Part shown: positions 23,529 through 35,300 of the stretch, piece after piece
Layout of the letters: each line of letters starts with the position of its first letter
Position numbering within the stretch: the stretch's first letter is position 1
Source of the DNA: Agelas oroides
Taxonomy: Eukaryota; Porifera; Demospongiae; Agelasida; Agelasidae
Length of the DNA stretch: 64,000 nucleotides
Assembly: GCA_949130485.1 (NCBI GenBank)
Contig: OX422197.1
Location: 4,990,693 to 5,054,692, forward strand
Reading direction: 5' to 3'
Notes under the pieces: model-generated
Database searches by the model: none
Told to the model about the DNA's origin: nothing
What the model saw: the letters and a program-made list of their open reading frames with translations, nothing else
Made by a program: the position numbers and the translations under genes

Positions 23529-26473
23529 CACACACACTCACTCACTCACTTGTAGTATGCCAGTTGGATTGCAATCTGGAGAAATCCGTCAGGAGATAGT
23601 TTCACAGATTTGGGAAATTTCTTCCCGAACTCAGTGAATGCAAATACCTCCATATCTGTGTCACGCACCAAACTGAAAGAGAACAGGAGGGAGAAGAGAA
23701 GAGAAAGAGAAAGAGAGGGTGGAAGAGTGAGAAGGAGAAACAAGAGGGAGGGGAAAGACGGATTGAGGGAAGGAAGAAGAGAGGGAGAGAAGGATAGAGG
23801 ATAAACATATTATAGGAGTTATCAAGAATGCATAAGAAAAAAGGGGATGGAAAGAGTGTGTAATTTCAGCGTTTTGTGAAACAGGCAGAATCCTGCATCT
23901 ACTAACAACAGATCAGAGGAAGCATTTCAAAGTTTGCATTCAACCCTTGTGCTATTGAGGTGGAGCTTTCTTAGCCTCGTTCCCAGGCCTCGCCCAGATT
24001 TCTGTTGTTTGTAGTACGGAAAAGTGGGAGAGGGCCTGGTATCTTTTCTCACGTGAGTGACGTCAGGATAGAAAGGATGGTAGAAAGGGTTTAATTGTGA
24101 GTAGGTGCAGAGGGGCTCAGAACAGCAATAAGAGCCAAGGTACCAGGTTACAGTAATACCACACGAATCAAGCTAGCGGGAGGTGACTGTCGTACATACC
24201 AAGCGTTGAGCGTGTAGTCGGTTGAACAATACGTGAAACGCAGCCTGTTAGTTCTGCAAATTTTCGCCATTTTCCGATTATGTTATGCTCACGTGAGAAA
24301 AGATACCAGGCTCTCCTCGCTTTTCTATACTGAAAGCGACAGAAAGCTGGGCGGGGCCTGGGAATGAGGCTAGAGCTTTCCATCAATATTTCACACTTAC
24401 TTAGGAAAGCCATATGGGTGGGCTTACACTGTATCACAGGAAGCTCTGTTTATAGTACAGATGGGAGATTCTGCACGGTCTTTCCTCCTTAGGTTTCTTT
24501 ATATCTGTTCCTTGCTTTGCTTACTGCTGGGTACTGTTTCACCAACTGGTGTTTCATCTACACATCGTTTTTTGGCTTGTCTTGGAGTATGTGTACGGTA
24601 CTTTCTGTTGCTAAATATTGAAGTATTGATTGTTCTGGCTGTCTACATAACACATACATATACATGTACATGTACACGTAATTGTACGTACCTGTCTATC
24701 TTCTGTTTGGCAGTGTCTATATCCCTTGCACTCTCCCTGGAGATGTTCCACTGCAGCTGTTCTGCTGGGCGGAGGAGAGAGGGGTCCACAGGGGAAGGTT
24801 CTCCTAGGAGATCATAGTTTGACCTGTGGGAAGAAACTCCCTCAATCACTATGTAAACTAGTAGCTCTGGTAGCTTATGGTGATGAGGGTGTGTGTGGGA
24901 TGGAGGAGTGTGGGATGGAGTGGGTGTAGGTGTGGGATGGAGGGGGTATAGGATGGGGTGGGTGTGCGGTATGGAGTGGGTGTGTGGGATGGAGGGGTGT
25001 GGGATGGAGGGGTATAGGTGTGGGATGGAGTGGGTGTGTGGTATGGAGTGGGTGTGTGGGATGGAGGGGTGTGGGATGGAGGGGTATGGGATGGAGTGGG
25101 TGTGGGATGGAGTGGGTATGGGATGGGGTGGGTGTGCGGTATGGAGTGGGTGTGTGGGATGGAGGGGTGTGGTATGGAGGGGTATGGGATGGAGTGGGTG
25201 TGGGATGGAGTGGGTATGGGATGGGGTGGGTGTGCGGTATGGAGTGGGTGTGTGGGATGGAGTGGGTGTGGGATGGAGTGGGCGTGTTAGCGACTTGCCG
25301 GTCTGGTACTTCAGCGATGCTCTCCAGCGAAGTTAACGGTCCCATTGCTCATGGAAGCACTCGATAATGCCTGATCTGGCTCATGGAGGCCTTTGACTAA
25401 TCTAACATACAAATTTCGAGCGTGTCATTTGTGCACTTTTAATGTGCATGGCCGCCATATTTTTTCGGGATGGAATGGGTGTATAGGATGGAGTGGGTGG
25501 GGATGGAGTGGGTGTGTGGGATGAGTGGTGTGGGATGGAATGGGTGTGAGATAGAGTGGGTGTGTGGGATGGAGTGGGTGTGAGATGGAGTGGGTGTGTG
25601 GGATGGAATGGGTGGGGGATGGAGTGGGTGTGTGGGATGGGTGGTATGGGATGGAGTGGGTGTGAGATGGAGTGGGTGTGATGGATGGAGTGGGTGTGGT
25701 ATGGAGTGGGCGTGTTAGCCTCGATCGATCGTTCCCAGGCCCGTAAGGGTTAAAGTTGGCTTTAACCCTTACGGGCCTGGGAACGAGGCTATGGGCGTGT
25801 GGGATGGAATGGGTGTGTGGGATGGAATGGGTGTGTGGGATGGAATGGGTGTGTGGGATGGAGTGGGTGTGGGATGGAATGTGTATGGGATGGGTGGTGT
25901 GGGATGGAATGGGTGTGTGGGATGGGATGTAGGTGTGGAGGGTGGTAGAGTGTGAGCACGGTTTAGATTTGTTTTGCTATTGCTTCCATATCAAGTATCT
26001 CCATAAATCGTCATTTTGGCAGCAAAGAACAACAGCTCCCTAGACCCAGAAGTGAACTATCTTACTTTGAGAGTATGTCCATGGCGAAGATGTTTGTCTT
26101 AATGGAAGCAACTCCATCAGCAGCTGAGTGCTCTAGGTTAGACCCACAACCACCATCTTCACCTATAAAGATCTGTAGGAGGGAAGAGAAAAGGGAGGAG
26201 AGAAGAGGGAGTGGGAGAGGAGGGAGCACAGAGGAGGGAGGCCTCTACTATGGATGTATCCCAACCTGTACGCTGGTGTCGAACCATCTGTTGCCACTGT
26301 TGAGCTTGCTCCCACTGCCATGCAGGCACCGATGGGCTATTGCGGTGGAATATGGGTCGGAGAAGGGGGAGTCGGAAGGGAGGGAAGAGGTGGAGGGTTC
26401 ACCTCGGTCCAGGCAGAGTGTAAACTGGGCACGTTCTATCACATCCAGAGAGGACCGATTGAGGGAGTCTGTG

Positions 26474-26505
<32 letters not shown>

Positions 26506-28847
26506 CATGTGTGTATGCATGTGTGTGTGTGTTTGTTTAGGTGGAAGTGAAGAATGGCTAATTATCTACGTATGTCTGCATACTTTGTGTACCAAGCTGT
26601 GTGTCAACTTGCAGTATGGCAGTGATCTAGGCTCACTGTTTCATGTGTCAATGACTATAAGGAAGCTGTAACTCCCACTTCCCTCTAGCAGTTAGTAACA
26701 CTATAGACGAGTTTCAAGTAACAGGAGCTATATATTAGTCGATGCACACCCTGGATGAGCCTCTCTCTGGCCTGGTACCAGGTGTCTCTGTGTTCTGTGG
26801 TGAGGATCCCCACAGGGTACTCAGCGGGGGTGGGGGCAGCTCTCAGAATACGGTGGAGCTCTTCCACTATGTGACTGCTGGGGGCCACAGCCAGACCACC
26901 CCCTGGGGCTTCATAGAACACATCCAGCTTAAAGAACTGGAGGGAAAGGTTGTCATGTACAAACAAAAGCAGAGAAACATAAATCAGTTTAGTGCACTCA
27001 TGGTAGCAATATGCTGGCTTTTTTCTCCTTCACAAAATTGAAGTTAAGGCAATGCATCAGTACCAAAAGCACACTAAACTCCCTCAGAGGAGTGCTTTGT
27101 ATGTGTATAATAATTATGGATACAGCGATAGCATTTAGTCTGCTGAAGTTACTTATAATCAGCTAAGACTTGCATACTACTTTGCCTACATGTAGTCTTC
27201 TTTGCACCGAATATAAAAGAGGCTCTAATTGGTAGCCAGGAAGTCAAGTATTTTATTTTTAAAACACCTACCATTATAAGACATCATTGCTTTCTCAAGA
27301 GGAGGAGGTGAACAGTAGTGAATGGACGGACTATATTGTGTTTTTTAATGGGCGGGCTATATTATGATAATTCTTGAGGGCAATACGCACAGTACTCCTG
27401 GCAGAAATAATTGGAAGCTCGCAATTGGTGTATAATAATTATGGATACAGCAATAGCATTTAGTCTGCTGAAGTTACTTATAATCAGCTAAGACTTGCAT
27501 ACTGCTTTGCCTACATGTAGTCTTCTTTGCTGTGCGTATTGCCCTCAAGAATGTAATATAGCCCGCCCATTAAAAAAATCAGTCCATTCATAATTGTTCA
27601 CCTCCTCCTCTTGAGAAAGCAACAATGTCTTATAATGGTAGGTGTTTTAAAAATACTTGACCTAGTTAGAGCCTCCTTTATATTTGGTGTACTCCTGGCA
27701 GAAATTATTGCAAGCTCGCAATTGGTGACTGCAGTATGACTGCCACTGCTGCTGACAATGCATTACAATGCATACATACGTGTCCATTCCTCACGACGAT
27801 GGCGTGTCTGGAGTCACTTATGGGTGTCTTTCTCTGAATGTCCACACTGGGGGCTGGAATCCTACACTTGGAGTACATGTCAAACTGGGACATGCACAGT
27901 GGACGATTGCGGTAGACATCAGGAGGAATAGAGCCACTGAGGATGGGGGGAGGGGAGAAGGACAGAGGGGAGAAGGAGGAGAGAAGGAGGGAGAAGGAGG
28001 GAGAAGGAGGGAGGGAAGGAGGGAGTGAGAATGGAAGGGGGAAAGAGGGAGGAGAGAGTGGCAGAAAGGTGGTCTCAGGTTATCTGATGTTTTCCAAGGT
28101 GAGAGGGAAGATAATCCTACCTCTGTATATACTCAGTTCAGTCCTTACTTACATGTTTTAGGCTCCTGTACACTACTGTGGCATACAACAACTATGTTGT
28201 AAGCCTGGGGATTTATACCAGGAGTCCAGAGTACAGTGGACGCACAGTGGACGTCCACTGTGCGTATTGCCCTCAATGGGTGACACAGTTGTGCTACAGT
28301 CTTGATGCTCAGTATTCCCTACTTGTCAATCTCCAGAAGCCAACTAAAATGCCTTATAAACTATAACTTTGTTAATACTAGTGAGATGATTCATCATCAT
28401 GGGTGAGCCTGAGCAAGCAGCAAACTGCTAATTTATTATGACACAAAGCAGGATTTGTCACTGTGGACTGTTTAAGCCAAATTTGATAACGCTAAGTCCT
28501 CACCAGAGATATAAGTATCACATATGCCAGCCATTTCTCCAGCCAGGGCAGCTAACGTGGCTACACATGCATGGACTAAGCTTTACACCGAAATCGCTTA
28601 TGCATGGCCCTACCTGAAGCGACCCAGTCAACCACCGTCCATATTAAATTTGTACCCCCTGTGAGCGGCCTGCCGTCGTCGGTAGAAGCACAAACCAGAA
28701 TTAAGTTGCCACGCGTGCTTCAACTTCAGTTGTCTTCGCTCCGGGTCACCGACACTGCACTCTATACAGTCAGACCTTTACTGGCCTTCACATGCTTCAC
28801 GATATCGATGCGCTCATTTAAAATTTACGGTAAGTGGTCGGTCCACC

Positions 28848-28904
<57 letters not shown>

Positions 28905-31064
28905 CACACGCGTGTGCAATGCAGTCACGCTAGTGTGGGGCTCGCTCAGGCTCGCCTCAAATATATCCCTTCAACACCTAAATTCTCATTCTCTTCACTT
29001 TGAGACTACTTTTAGCCTATAATGCCTTTAACACATCATATCTTCATTTCTGTCTGAGCTCTGACTCCAAAACTGAACCCAGGTGCACATTCAGTCACAA
29101 TAAGCAGACCCATGACTTTAACCACGCCCACTCATTGACAAGCATGCAATAGTCAGCATTCTCGGTTGGCAAATACCCTCTCAGAGCCCAAGCAGCCTTC
29201 CCTGCCAGAAATAAGCCCCCTACAAGGTGAGAGTAGCATTTTCTACGCCTGTTCATGCAGCCAGGGCGAGAATTGGCCCGCCTGGAGCCAACTATGGCCT
29301 TTTTACAGCCAAGCCTAGCAGCTGCCATGTGCACAGCACCCTGCGGGTGACACCACCCACCTCCCCTGTCCCACCCTTTCTGCTGATGCAGAACCTGCAT
29401 GCAGTGCACAGTAACCAAAAGTGCACTATAGGGTTTAAAGGGTAACTTAATTAACTTAAAATAAGGGGGCAATCAAAACAAGATAGAGGAGGGTGAAGAA
29501 AGAATGAGAACAGAAAATACCTGTTTCACCTCCTCCTCCTCCTTCGTGCCTGAGAATAAAGCTATTTGATGTTGGTACTGCATACAGTATCACTGAAATT
29601 TACCACACAGATCACCACACCTAAAGCAGACTTCCCCCCTCCCCAACATTACTGAGAAGTCAAACAGACAGAGACTAGGGGAGGGAGGGGGAGGGGGAAT
29701 GTTTGGCTACACCGCAACTGAGGACGTCAAGTAACTCACGTGAGTATCAGCTGGTTCCATTTCGCAACTGCAAGGAGGTGCATTGCAGCAGTTCTGAGAG
29801 AAAGGGCAAAAACAGAACTGAACGCTAGCTGATACGAGACATTACACATGCACTTCACAAACATTCAGTAAAGTCATCCTGTCTCTGTCTTACCCTTTAC
29901 CACCTGGTGTACCTGGCATAGGTGTCCTCGTCTCCAGCTGGTTGCCGTGGGTACATAATGGCTGGGCTGGAGTGGATCACCACTGGAAGGCGACAGCCCA
30001 GATAGGCCACACGAGTCCACCATTCTGAGAGCTAAAGAGGAAGGAAGGAAAGAAGAGGAGGGAAAAGGGAGAGAAGGAGGAGGGGGAAAAAAGAGGAGGA
30101 AGCTGTTAGAAAAACAGGGAGATTTAAGCAAACAATTTCACCACTGTCACCCACTCATCCTCTGTCCCTCTCCTCCTCCCTCCCTCCTTCCTATCCACTC
30201 TCTCACCCTCTAACCCTGCCATCTCCACACCTTGCCACCTGGCCATCCATCCTCATAGCCACCAACCCTCCCATCCTCACACCCTCACACCCTCACACCC
30301 ACCCAGTTCTCATGGTTCTTTGCCCTCTCCAACAGGGCATGCTGCAGTTTCTCCCCAGCTCCTCCCTCCCTCCCAAACTCCTTCACTATTGCCTTTGTCT
30401 GCTCCAGCTCCTCAGGGGAGAGCAAAGGCTGGAGAGAACAAGGGAGAGGGAAAAGAGAAGGGTGAGGGAGAGAAGGGTGAGGGAAAAGAGATGGTGGGGG
30501 AAGAAGGGTGAGGGAGAGAAGGGTAGGAGAAGAGGGTGAGGGAGAGAAGGGTGAGGGAGGGAGGGAGGAAGGGTGAGGGAGAGAAGGGTGAGGGAGGGAG
30601 AGAGAAAGCGGGCAAAAGGAAAGGAAGGTAAGTAAGGAAGGAGTGAGTAGGAGGAGTGAGCAGGGAGGATAGAAATCAGTGACAACACCTGGATGACTGT
30701 GTAGACCTATTTCCAGGCTTTTCAGGCTTAATAGCCTGGGAACAAGGCTACTGAATGCACTGCTATAAAGTTAAACTATTTGTCGGAATTCTATACAGCA
30801 TGTAGCCTTTTTTCAGCGTTCAATCATGACAACTGCTATGATCCATACCTCCACGCTGGTGATATATTTCTGCAAGGTTTGTTGCAGGGGGGGCACAGGC
30901 AGTCGGGGCAGGGAGGCCTGGTTGTGATACATCTGCCCAGGCTTGTACTTCTCCTTCCACTCTGGGGGGAGTTGAGGAAACTGGACCTCACCACTCACTT
31001 GTCTGTGTGTCCCATGGCTGTGAAGGTGGGAGGACGCTAGCACTCTCGGAGAGGACTTGGACAT
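21304..31064 (-). CDS. CRAT: Carnitine O-acetyltransferase (14 exons, 661 aa), C-terminal SKL
   Basis: Transfers short acyl groups between CoA and carnitine, in mitochondria and peroxisomes. Exons, minus strand: 31064-30849, 30428-30303, 30031-29913, 29793-29740, 27936-27780, 26936-26750, 26468-26266, 26172-26066, 24823-24692, 23672-23550, 23332-23197, 23008-22946, 22116-21979, 21528-21304; all in phase to 661 aa, near the vertebrate CRAT length. Family blocks: LPRLPVPPLQQTLQKYI, ENWPL/SEWWTRVAYLGCRLPVVI, RNRPLCMSQFDMYSKCRIP, LNSGNRWFDTSVQ, NLEHSAADG (catalytic His about 369), KLSPDGFLQIAIQLAYYK, PTAMYESAATRWFKLSRTDT, GQAVDRHLLGLKL, LHFRLSTSQVPV and GYGVCYNP. It ends NSKL, a canonical peroxisomal PTS1. 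The start MSKSSPRVLASSHLHSHG is the first ATG I can connect; an upstream exon with a mitochondrial presequence is possible. CROT is a less likely alternative. Confidence 0.93.
22425..22890. repeat. Dispersed repeat R1, copy 1
   Basis: About 460 bp in a CRAT intron, from CCCTTCAACAGCTAGAA to GCACAGTGCACAG. It is clearly homologous to 28967-29440 (same orientation) and to 41503-41822 plus 42490-42600 (inverted). Landmarks shared by all are CCAAAACTGAACCC, GCAATAGTCAGCATTCT and TTTACAGCCAAGCC. No coding potential is seen. Confidence 0.85.
23385..23549. repeat. (CA)n microsatellite starting at a CRAT splice donor
   Basis: CA repeats interrupted by CATA and CATG. On the CRAT sense strand this is GT/TG repeat beginning right at the exon 10 donor (AA|GTGAGTGAGTGAG...), so the repeat forms the start of the intron. 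Confidence 0.9.
23972..24372. mobile_element. TAGCCTCG-type MITE, 401 bp, in CRAT intron
   Basis: The ends TAGCCTCGTTCCCAGGCC and GGCCTGGGAATGAGGCTA are inverted. A second inverted pair inside carries TATCTTTTCTCACGTGAG and its inverse near 24290-24315. Flanks are GAGCTTTCT (23963-23971) and GAGCTTTCC (24373-24381), 8 of 9. Confidence 0.87.
25287..25466 (+). mobile_element. 180-bp dispersed element R2, copy 1
   Basis: Starts TTAGCGACTT and ends near CGCCATATTTTTTCGG, inserted into the minisatellite. The reverse complement at 49171-49348 is a diverged copy with the same two ends, so the borders are well set. It carries a GCCGCCATATT string similar to a YY1 site. Class unknown. Confidence 0.75.
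25716..25791. mobile_element. TAGCCTCG-type mini-MITE, 76 bp, in the minisatellite
   Basis: Inverted ends TAGCCTCGATCGATCG...TTCCCAGGCCCGTAAGG and CCTTACGGGCCTGGGAA.CGAGGCTA. The flanks TGGGCGTGT (25707-25715) and TGGGCGTGT (25792-25800) are identical 9-mers, although the host is itself repetitive. Confidence 0.85.
27100..27727. mobile_element. Fold-back element in CRAT intron
   Basis: The arms 27215-27390 and about 27530-27690 are inverted copies (TTGAGGGCAATACGCACAG versus CTGTGCGTATTGCCCTCAAG; CTTTCTCAAGAGGAGGAGG versus its inverse). In addition about 100 bp at 27115-27205 recur directly at 27437-27530 (GCATTTAGTCTGCTGAAG...), and AGCTCGCAATTGGTG recurs at 27417-27431 and 27713-27727. No ORF. 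Confidence 0.82.
28378..28960. repeat. Dispersed repeat R3, copy 1
   Basis: Shares a colinear match with 35149-36318 (copy 2, which is split by a MITE) and a shorter inverted match at about 57925-58035. Landmarks: GAGCAAGCAGCAAACTG, TTATGCATGGCCCT, CTAGTGTGGGGCTCGCTCAG. Lies in a CRAT intron. Confidence 0.82.
28849..28903. repeat. (GATA)n microsatellite
   Basis: About 13 uninterrupted ATAG/GATA units inside repeat R3. They are absent from copy 2 near 35630, so the expansion is local. Confidence 0.95.
28967..29440. repeat. Dispersed repeat R1, copy 2
   Basis: Same orientation as the copy at 22425-22890. It differs by many substitutions and by the start (CCCTTCAACACCTAAATT). Lies in a CRAT intron. 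Confidence 0.85.
30430..30660. repeat. GGGAGAGAAGGGTGAG purine tract at a CRAT acceptor
   Basis: Tandem units like GGTGAGGGAGAGAAG. On the CRAT sense strand this is a 230-nt pyrimidine-rich tract ending at the exon 2 acceptor (30429/30428). Shorter ones lie at 21530-21560, 22117-22170, 23690-23800, 26176-26236, 27945-28060 and 30035-30110, each next to a CRAT acceptor. Confidence 0.85.
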
Positions 31065-32312
31065 CACAGAACAAAGTATCTGGGGAACCTGTGAGGTATG
31101 GCACTGAAATTATAGGGGGTCCATTTCATATTTCCTGATTTTATTGGTTATTCTCTTGTGTGCTTCAATCTCAGATCACAGACTGCAGTGGTCAGTGGTC
31201 TATGAACAATAGAACAATCAACGAACCATCTCCCAGAAAAAAAGGAAAAGGCACACTATGCAAAGTTACCCTGTCCTCATCAACTGCGTTGGGGTGACTG
31301 GGAGATGGAGACTGTCATCTCATGCAAGAAGATAGCTATACATGGCTGGGGATGAGATGACTCATGGATGCTTCTTCTTGGCAATGTCAATGTCAATTGG
31401 CCCTCACCACTCACTTGTCTGTGTGCCCCATGGCTGTGACTCAACAATGACGTCCCTCATGAACACTTGACACAAAATTAATACATGTAGTATTTACATG
31501 GTACCCTTATGTATGGTGTATCATACTCCAACTGAGTATATAGCAGATGTACAGATGGGTATGTGACCATGTACAGAGTGTATGGACTGGCCACTCAACT
31601 AACAATTCACCTCAACAGATCCACAACAGGCTAAGTAAAAATTGTGGTTTTGTAAGGGGAGAGATTGTTACTCCAATGTACCCTCACTCAGGCTGTCAAG
31701 GAATGAAGGCCTGTGCGGTTGGCCACTAACTACAAATCACTAACTTAACTGCCATAGGTTGAGGCCGATAATTATGAGCACACATTCAGTGAAGCTGCTT
31801 GGGTGATAACATGGCAGCCAGTAGCCTCACCGTCTCGTTTTCAGACTATTTTATCCTCTGCGTGCAAAAAATTGTCTAGGAACAAGACTAACTAGTCTTG
31901 CAAACCAGATCCTTTCCATTCCTTAGTGCTGACTACATTCAGTACTTACTGATACTGGAAACGATTGGTGCTAAGGAATTGAAAGGGGTCTTCTCCGTGA
32001 AGCTAGGCAGCCAGTAATCTTCATCAACTCCACTGTTGACAATGAACAGCCTGTTCCAAGTTAGTTTATGCTTTCCAAAAGCAACCTCTTTTCAGGGGGA
32101 GCTCTTGCTAGAAACACGACTATGTTAATCAGTTAAACGGCTCCTTGTTTTGTTTTGTTAGGTAGAAACAGATATTGCTGGGAACTAGGCTTACAACCTT
32201 ATATCATTAACCTTACCCTTTCCACGGGTGTGCTTTGGCGAGCTGAGCGTAGTAATCCCAGCATCTCTGTAATATATTCATTAGCCACCCTCAGTGCCAC
32301 CCTCCCCTTAGC
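31065..32312. other. Intergenic between divergent CRAT and the repeat-protein gene
   Basis: About 1.3 kb with no convincing exon. It should hold both promoters, and possibly an upstream CRAT exon. Confidence 0.4.
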
Positions 32313-32365
32313 CTAGTCTCGTTCCCAGACTGATAACAACTTATTTCAGTCTGGGAACAAGACGA
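32313..32365. mobile_element. Fold-back of the TAGCC type just before a start codon
   Basis: AGTCTCGTTCCCAGACTGA and TTTCAGTCTGGGAACAAGAC form a hairpin with a loop of about 10 bases. It ends 15 bp before the ATG at 32380, so the 5' leader of that gene is probably MITE-derived. Confidence 0.7.
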
Positions 32366-32379
32366 AATAGAGCATCATC

Positions 32380-35300
32380 ATGGCCACGATTTGTTGTATA
32401 ACTTGTCAGTCTCCACTACCAGCCAACAAGCGCCGCAGATTGTACAGCCCCTCAGGGATATCTGTGCTACCTGTACTACAGGAATTGGCCGGACGGTTGT
32501 TTCCTGGAGATGCCCAGAACGCCATTGTACCTGCTGATGACTCGGCCAGTGAAGCACCTAAAGCGTTTTTATGTAGACCTTGTTTCTCCTGCTTTGAAAA
32601 GATCTTGAGGGCCAGACAGTACCTAAAAAAGCTAGAAACATCCATGGAGATTAAGCTTAAGGTCGTTGGGGTACGCTTAGGTGTTCTAGCTGGCCCATCC
32701 AGAGTAGGTGATGCGATCTCGTCTCTCCCTAAGCAGCCTGCAGCGATCTCGTCTCTCCCCAAGCAGCCTGCAGCGATCTCGTCTCTCCCCAAGCAGCCTG
32801 CAGCGTTCTCGTCTCTCCCCAAGCAGCCTGCAGCGTTCTCGTCTCTCCCCAAGCAGCCTGCAGCGTTCTCGTCTCTCCCCAAGCAGCCTGCAGCGTTCTC
32901 GTCTCTCCCCAAGCAGTCTGCAGCGATCTCGTCTCTCCCCAAGCAGTCTGCAGTGATCTTGTCTCTCCCTAAGCAGTCTGCAGCGATCTCGTCTCTCCCC
33001 AAGCAGTCTGTAGCGATTTCGTCTTTCCCCAAGCAGCCTGCAGCGATCTTGTCTCTCCCTAAGCAGTCTGCAGCGATCTCGTCTCTCCCCAAGCAGTCTC
33101 CAGCGATTTTGTCTTTCCCCAACCAGTCTGCAGCGATCTCGTCTCTCCCTAAGCCGTCTGCAGCAATTTTGTCTCCCCCCACGGTGTCTGCAGCAATCTC
33201 GTCTCCCCCCAAGCAGTCTGCAGTGATCTTGTCTCTCCCCATGCTGTCTGCAGCGATCTCGTCTCTCTCCAAGCAATCTGCAGCGATCTCGTCTCTCCCC
33301 AAGCAATGTGCAGCAATCTCATCTCTCCCCAAGCAATGTGCAGCGATCTCGTCTCTCCCCAAGCAATCTGGAGCGATCTTGTCTCTCCCCAAGCAGTCTG
33401 GAGCGATCTTGTCTCTCCCCATGGTGTCTGCAGCGATCTCGTCTCTCCCCAAGCAATCTGCTGAAGGTGAAGCCCAACGGTTACCACAAGGGAAACGAAG
33501 TCTGGAAGCAGCAGGTCCTGATGTTGTCCCTTCTGCGAAAAAGCCCAAGGCTTCAGATACTCTGACTGGGAGAGCAATCCGGCAACCCCCAGCTTTGCGC
33601 ACTGTAGTAAGTTCCTATACTATGTGTGTTCAATCAGTTAGGCCTTCCTGCCTCCAGTTTTTGATTGCTTGCAGTCTGCAAGGCTTGGGGATGAGGCTAG
33701 CTTGTGTGCCCAGCTTCCCTTGTGAGTTCTATATAGACTTGCCTGTGTTGTCGCTACTATCTCATTGTCATAGCAGCTATACTAACTTCCTGTTGGCAGT
33801 TTGGAAGCTGGTCACTCAGTTGATGGTGGCCATCCTATTGTATATCACATATTAGGATTACTAGTGGTCTAGCCTTGTTTGCAGGTCACAACCCAGCTTC
33901 AAGTTCTTTTTACTTAAGTTTGCATGTGGGGGAGAGCCTGCAAGGGAGGACTCTGTCACAGAAATTTTGTTGGGTGAAAATTTTGGTCTGGATCGAGGAT
34001 CTAAATTCCTGGGTAATTGGTCTGCTGGACCATAATTTCCTGAAATTTTGGTTCGCACATGGAATAATGGTCTAAGCGTAGATACTTTGGGTTTGAGTGA
34101 TGTAATAAGTTGCAAGAGTTGCTAACTTGTGCAAATAGCAGGTAGTGTGCTTTAATTAGAACAATAATGTAGCTGAATCGGCATGCCAGTGTAAGCAGTT
34201 CTAGTTTTGTTTCGGGATTTACCAGGTGTGTTGAGAGTTGCCTAGGCTTATCTCTCCTTGATTTGCAGTTGTGTAATATTCTCCTGTTCGAGAAAGAAGC
34301 TAAAACACACATCTTCAACTTGCATGGACCAATCTTCCACAGTTCACTCATTTTATTGTGGAAGTGGATCTGGCCTACAAGACTATAGTCTCTTTCACAG
34401 ACCTCATCCGGTGTGTATATCACTTCCAGTATAGCAAGTGGGAAAACTGTCTGGTATATATAGCATGCATTCCTAACAAGAGTAACACTGCCTGTGATTG
34501 TGGGAAAACTGTCTGGTAGATATAACTTGCATTCCTAACAAGAGTAACACTGCCTGTGATTGTGGGAAAACTGTCTGGTAGATATAACTTGCATTCCTAA
34601 CAAGAGTAACACTGCCTGTGATTGTGGGAAAACTGTCTGGTAGATATAACTTGCATTCCTAACAAGAGTAACACTGCCTGTGATTGTGGGAAAACTGCCT
34701 GGTAGATATAACTTGCATTCCTAACAAGAGTAACACTGCCTGTGATTGTGGGAAAACTGTCTGGTAGATATAACTTGCATTCCTAACAAGAGTAACACTG
34801 CCTGTGATTGTGGGAAAACTGCCTGGTAGATATAACTTGCATTCCTAACAAGAGTAACACTGCCTGTGATTGTGGGAAAACTGTCTGGTAGATATAACTT
34901 GCATTCCTAACAAGAGTAACACTGCCTGTGATTGTGGGAAAACTGTCTGGTAGATATAACTTGCATTCCTAACAAGAGTAACACTGCCTGTGATTGTGTA
35001 GCACAGGCCCTCATGGATAATGAGGTTGTTTGAGAGAGTGAGGGTAACTGTCCTTGGACAGCTAGGCACTCTTGACTTAGACTCCTGGACTGGGAGCAGA
35101 AGACATGCTAATAAGCAGCAAATATATAAACTATGGTCTGAAGGACTACTAGTGTGATGATTCATCACCTGAGCAAGCAGCAAACTGATTTGTCATTGCA
35201 CAAAGCAGGGTTTGTCACGCATGAGTAAATATCTTGATAAGTCTTCACCAGAGATAGCTAGGCATCACATATGCTAACAGCCAGGACAGCTACTGTCAGT

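Larger units (their letters stand above)
24886..25940. repeat. GGGATGGAGTGGGTGTGT minisatellite in CRAT intron
   Basis: Units of about 12-20 bp (GTGTGGGATGGAGTGG, GTATGGGATGGGGTGG), nearly all purine plus T on the plus strand. They are interrupted by two inserted elements at 25287-25466 and 25716-25791. The ORFs across it are low-complexity artefacts. Confidence 0.92.

Noticed and set aside
24875..25367. Long ORFs rich in Gly-Trp-Met or His-Thr-Pro
   Set aside because: Low-complexity readings of the GGATGG minisatellite inside a CRAT intron.
32406..33602. 398-codon minus-strand ORF opposite the repeat-protein gene
   Set aside because: A shadow of the 30-bp in-frame array; the plus strand has matching introns and downstream exons.
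34440..34998. CRISPR-like array
   Set aside because: Direct 62-bp repeats without unique spacers, in a eukaryotic intron.
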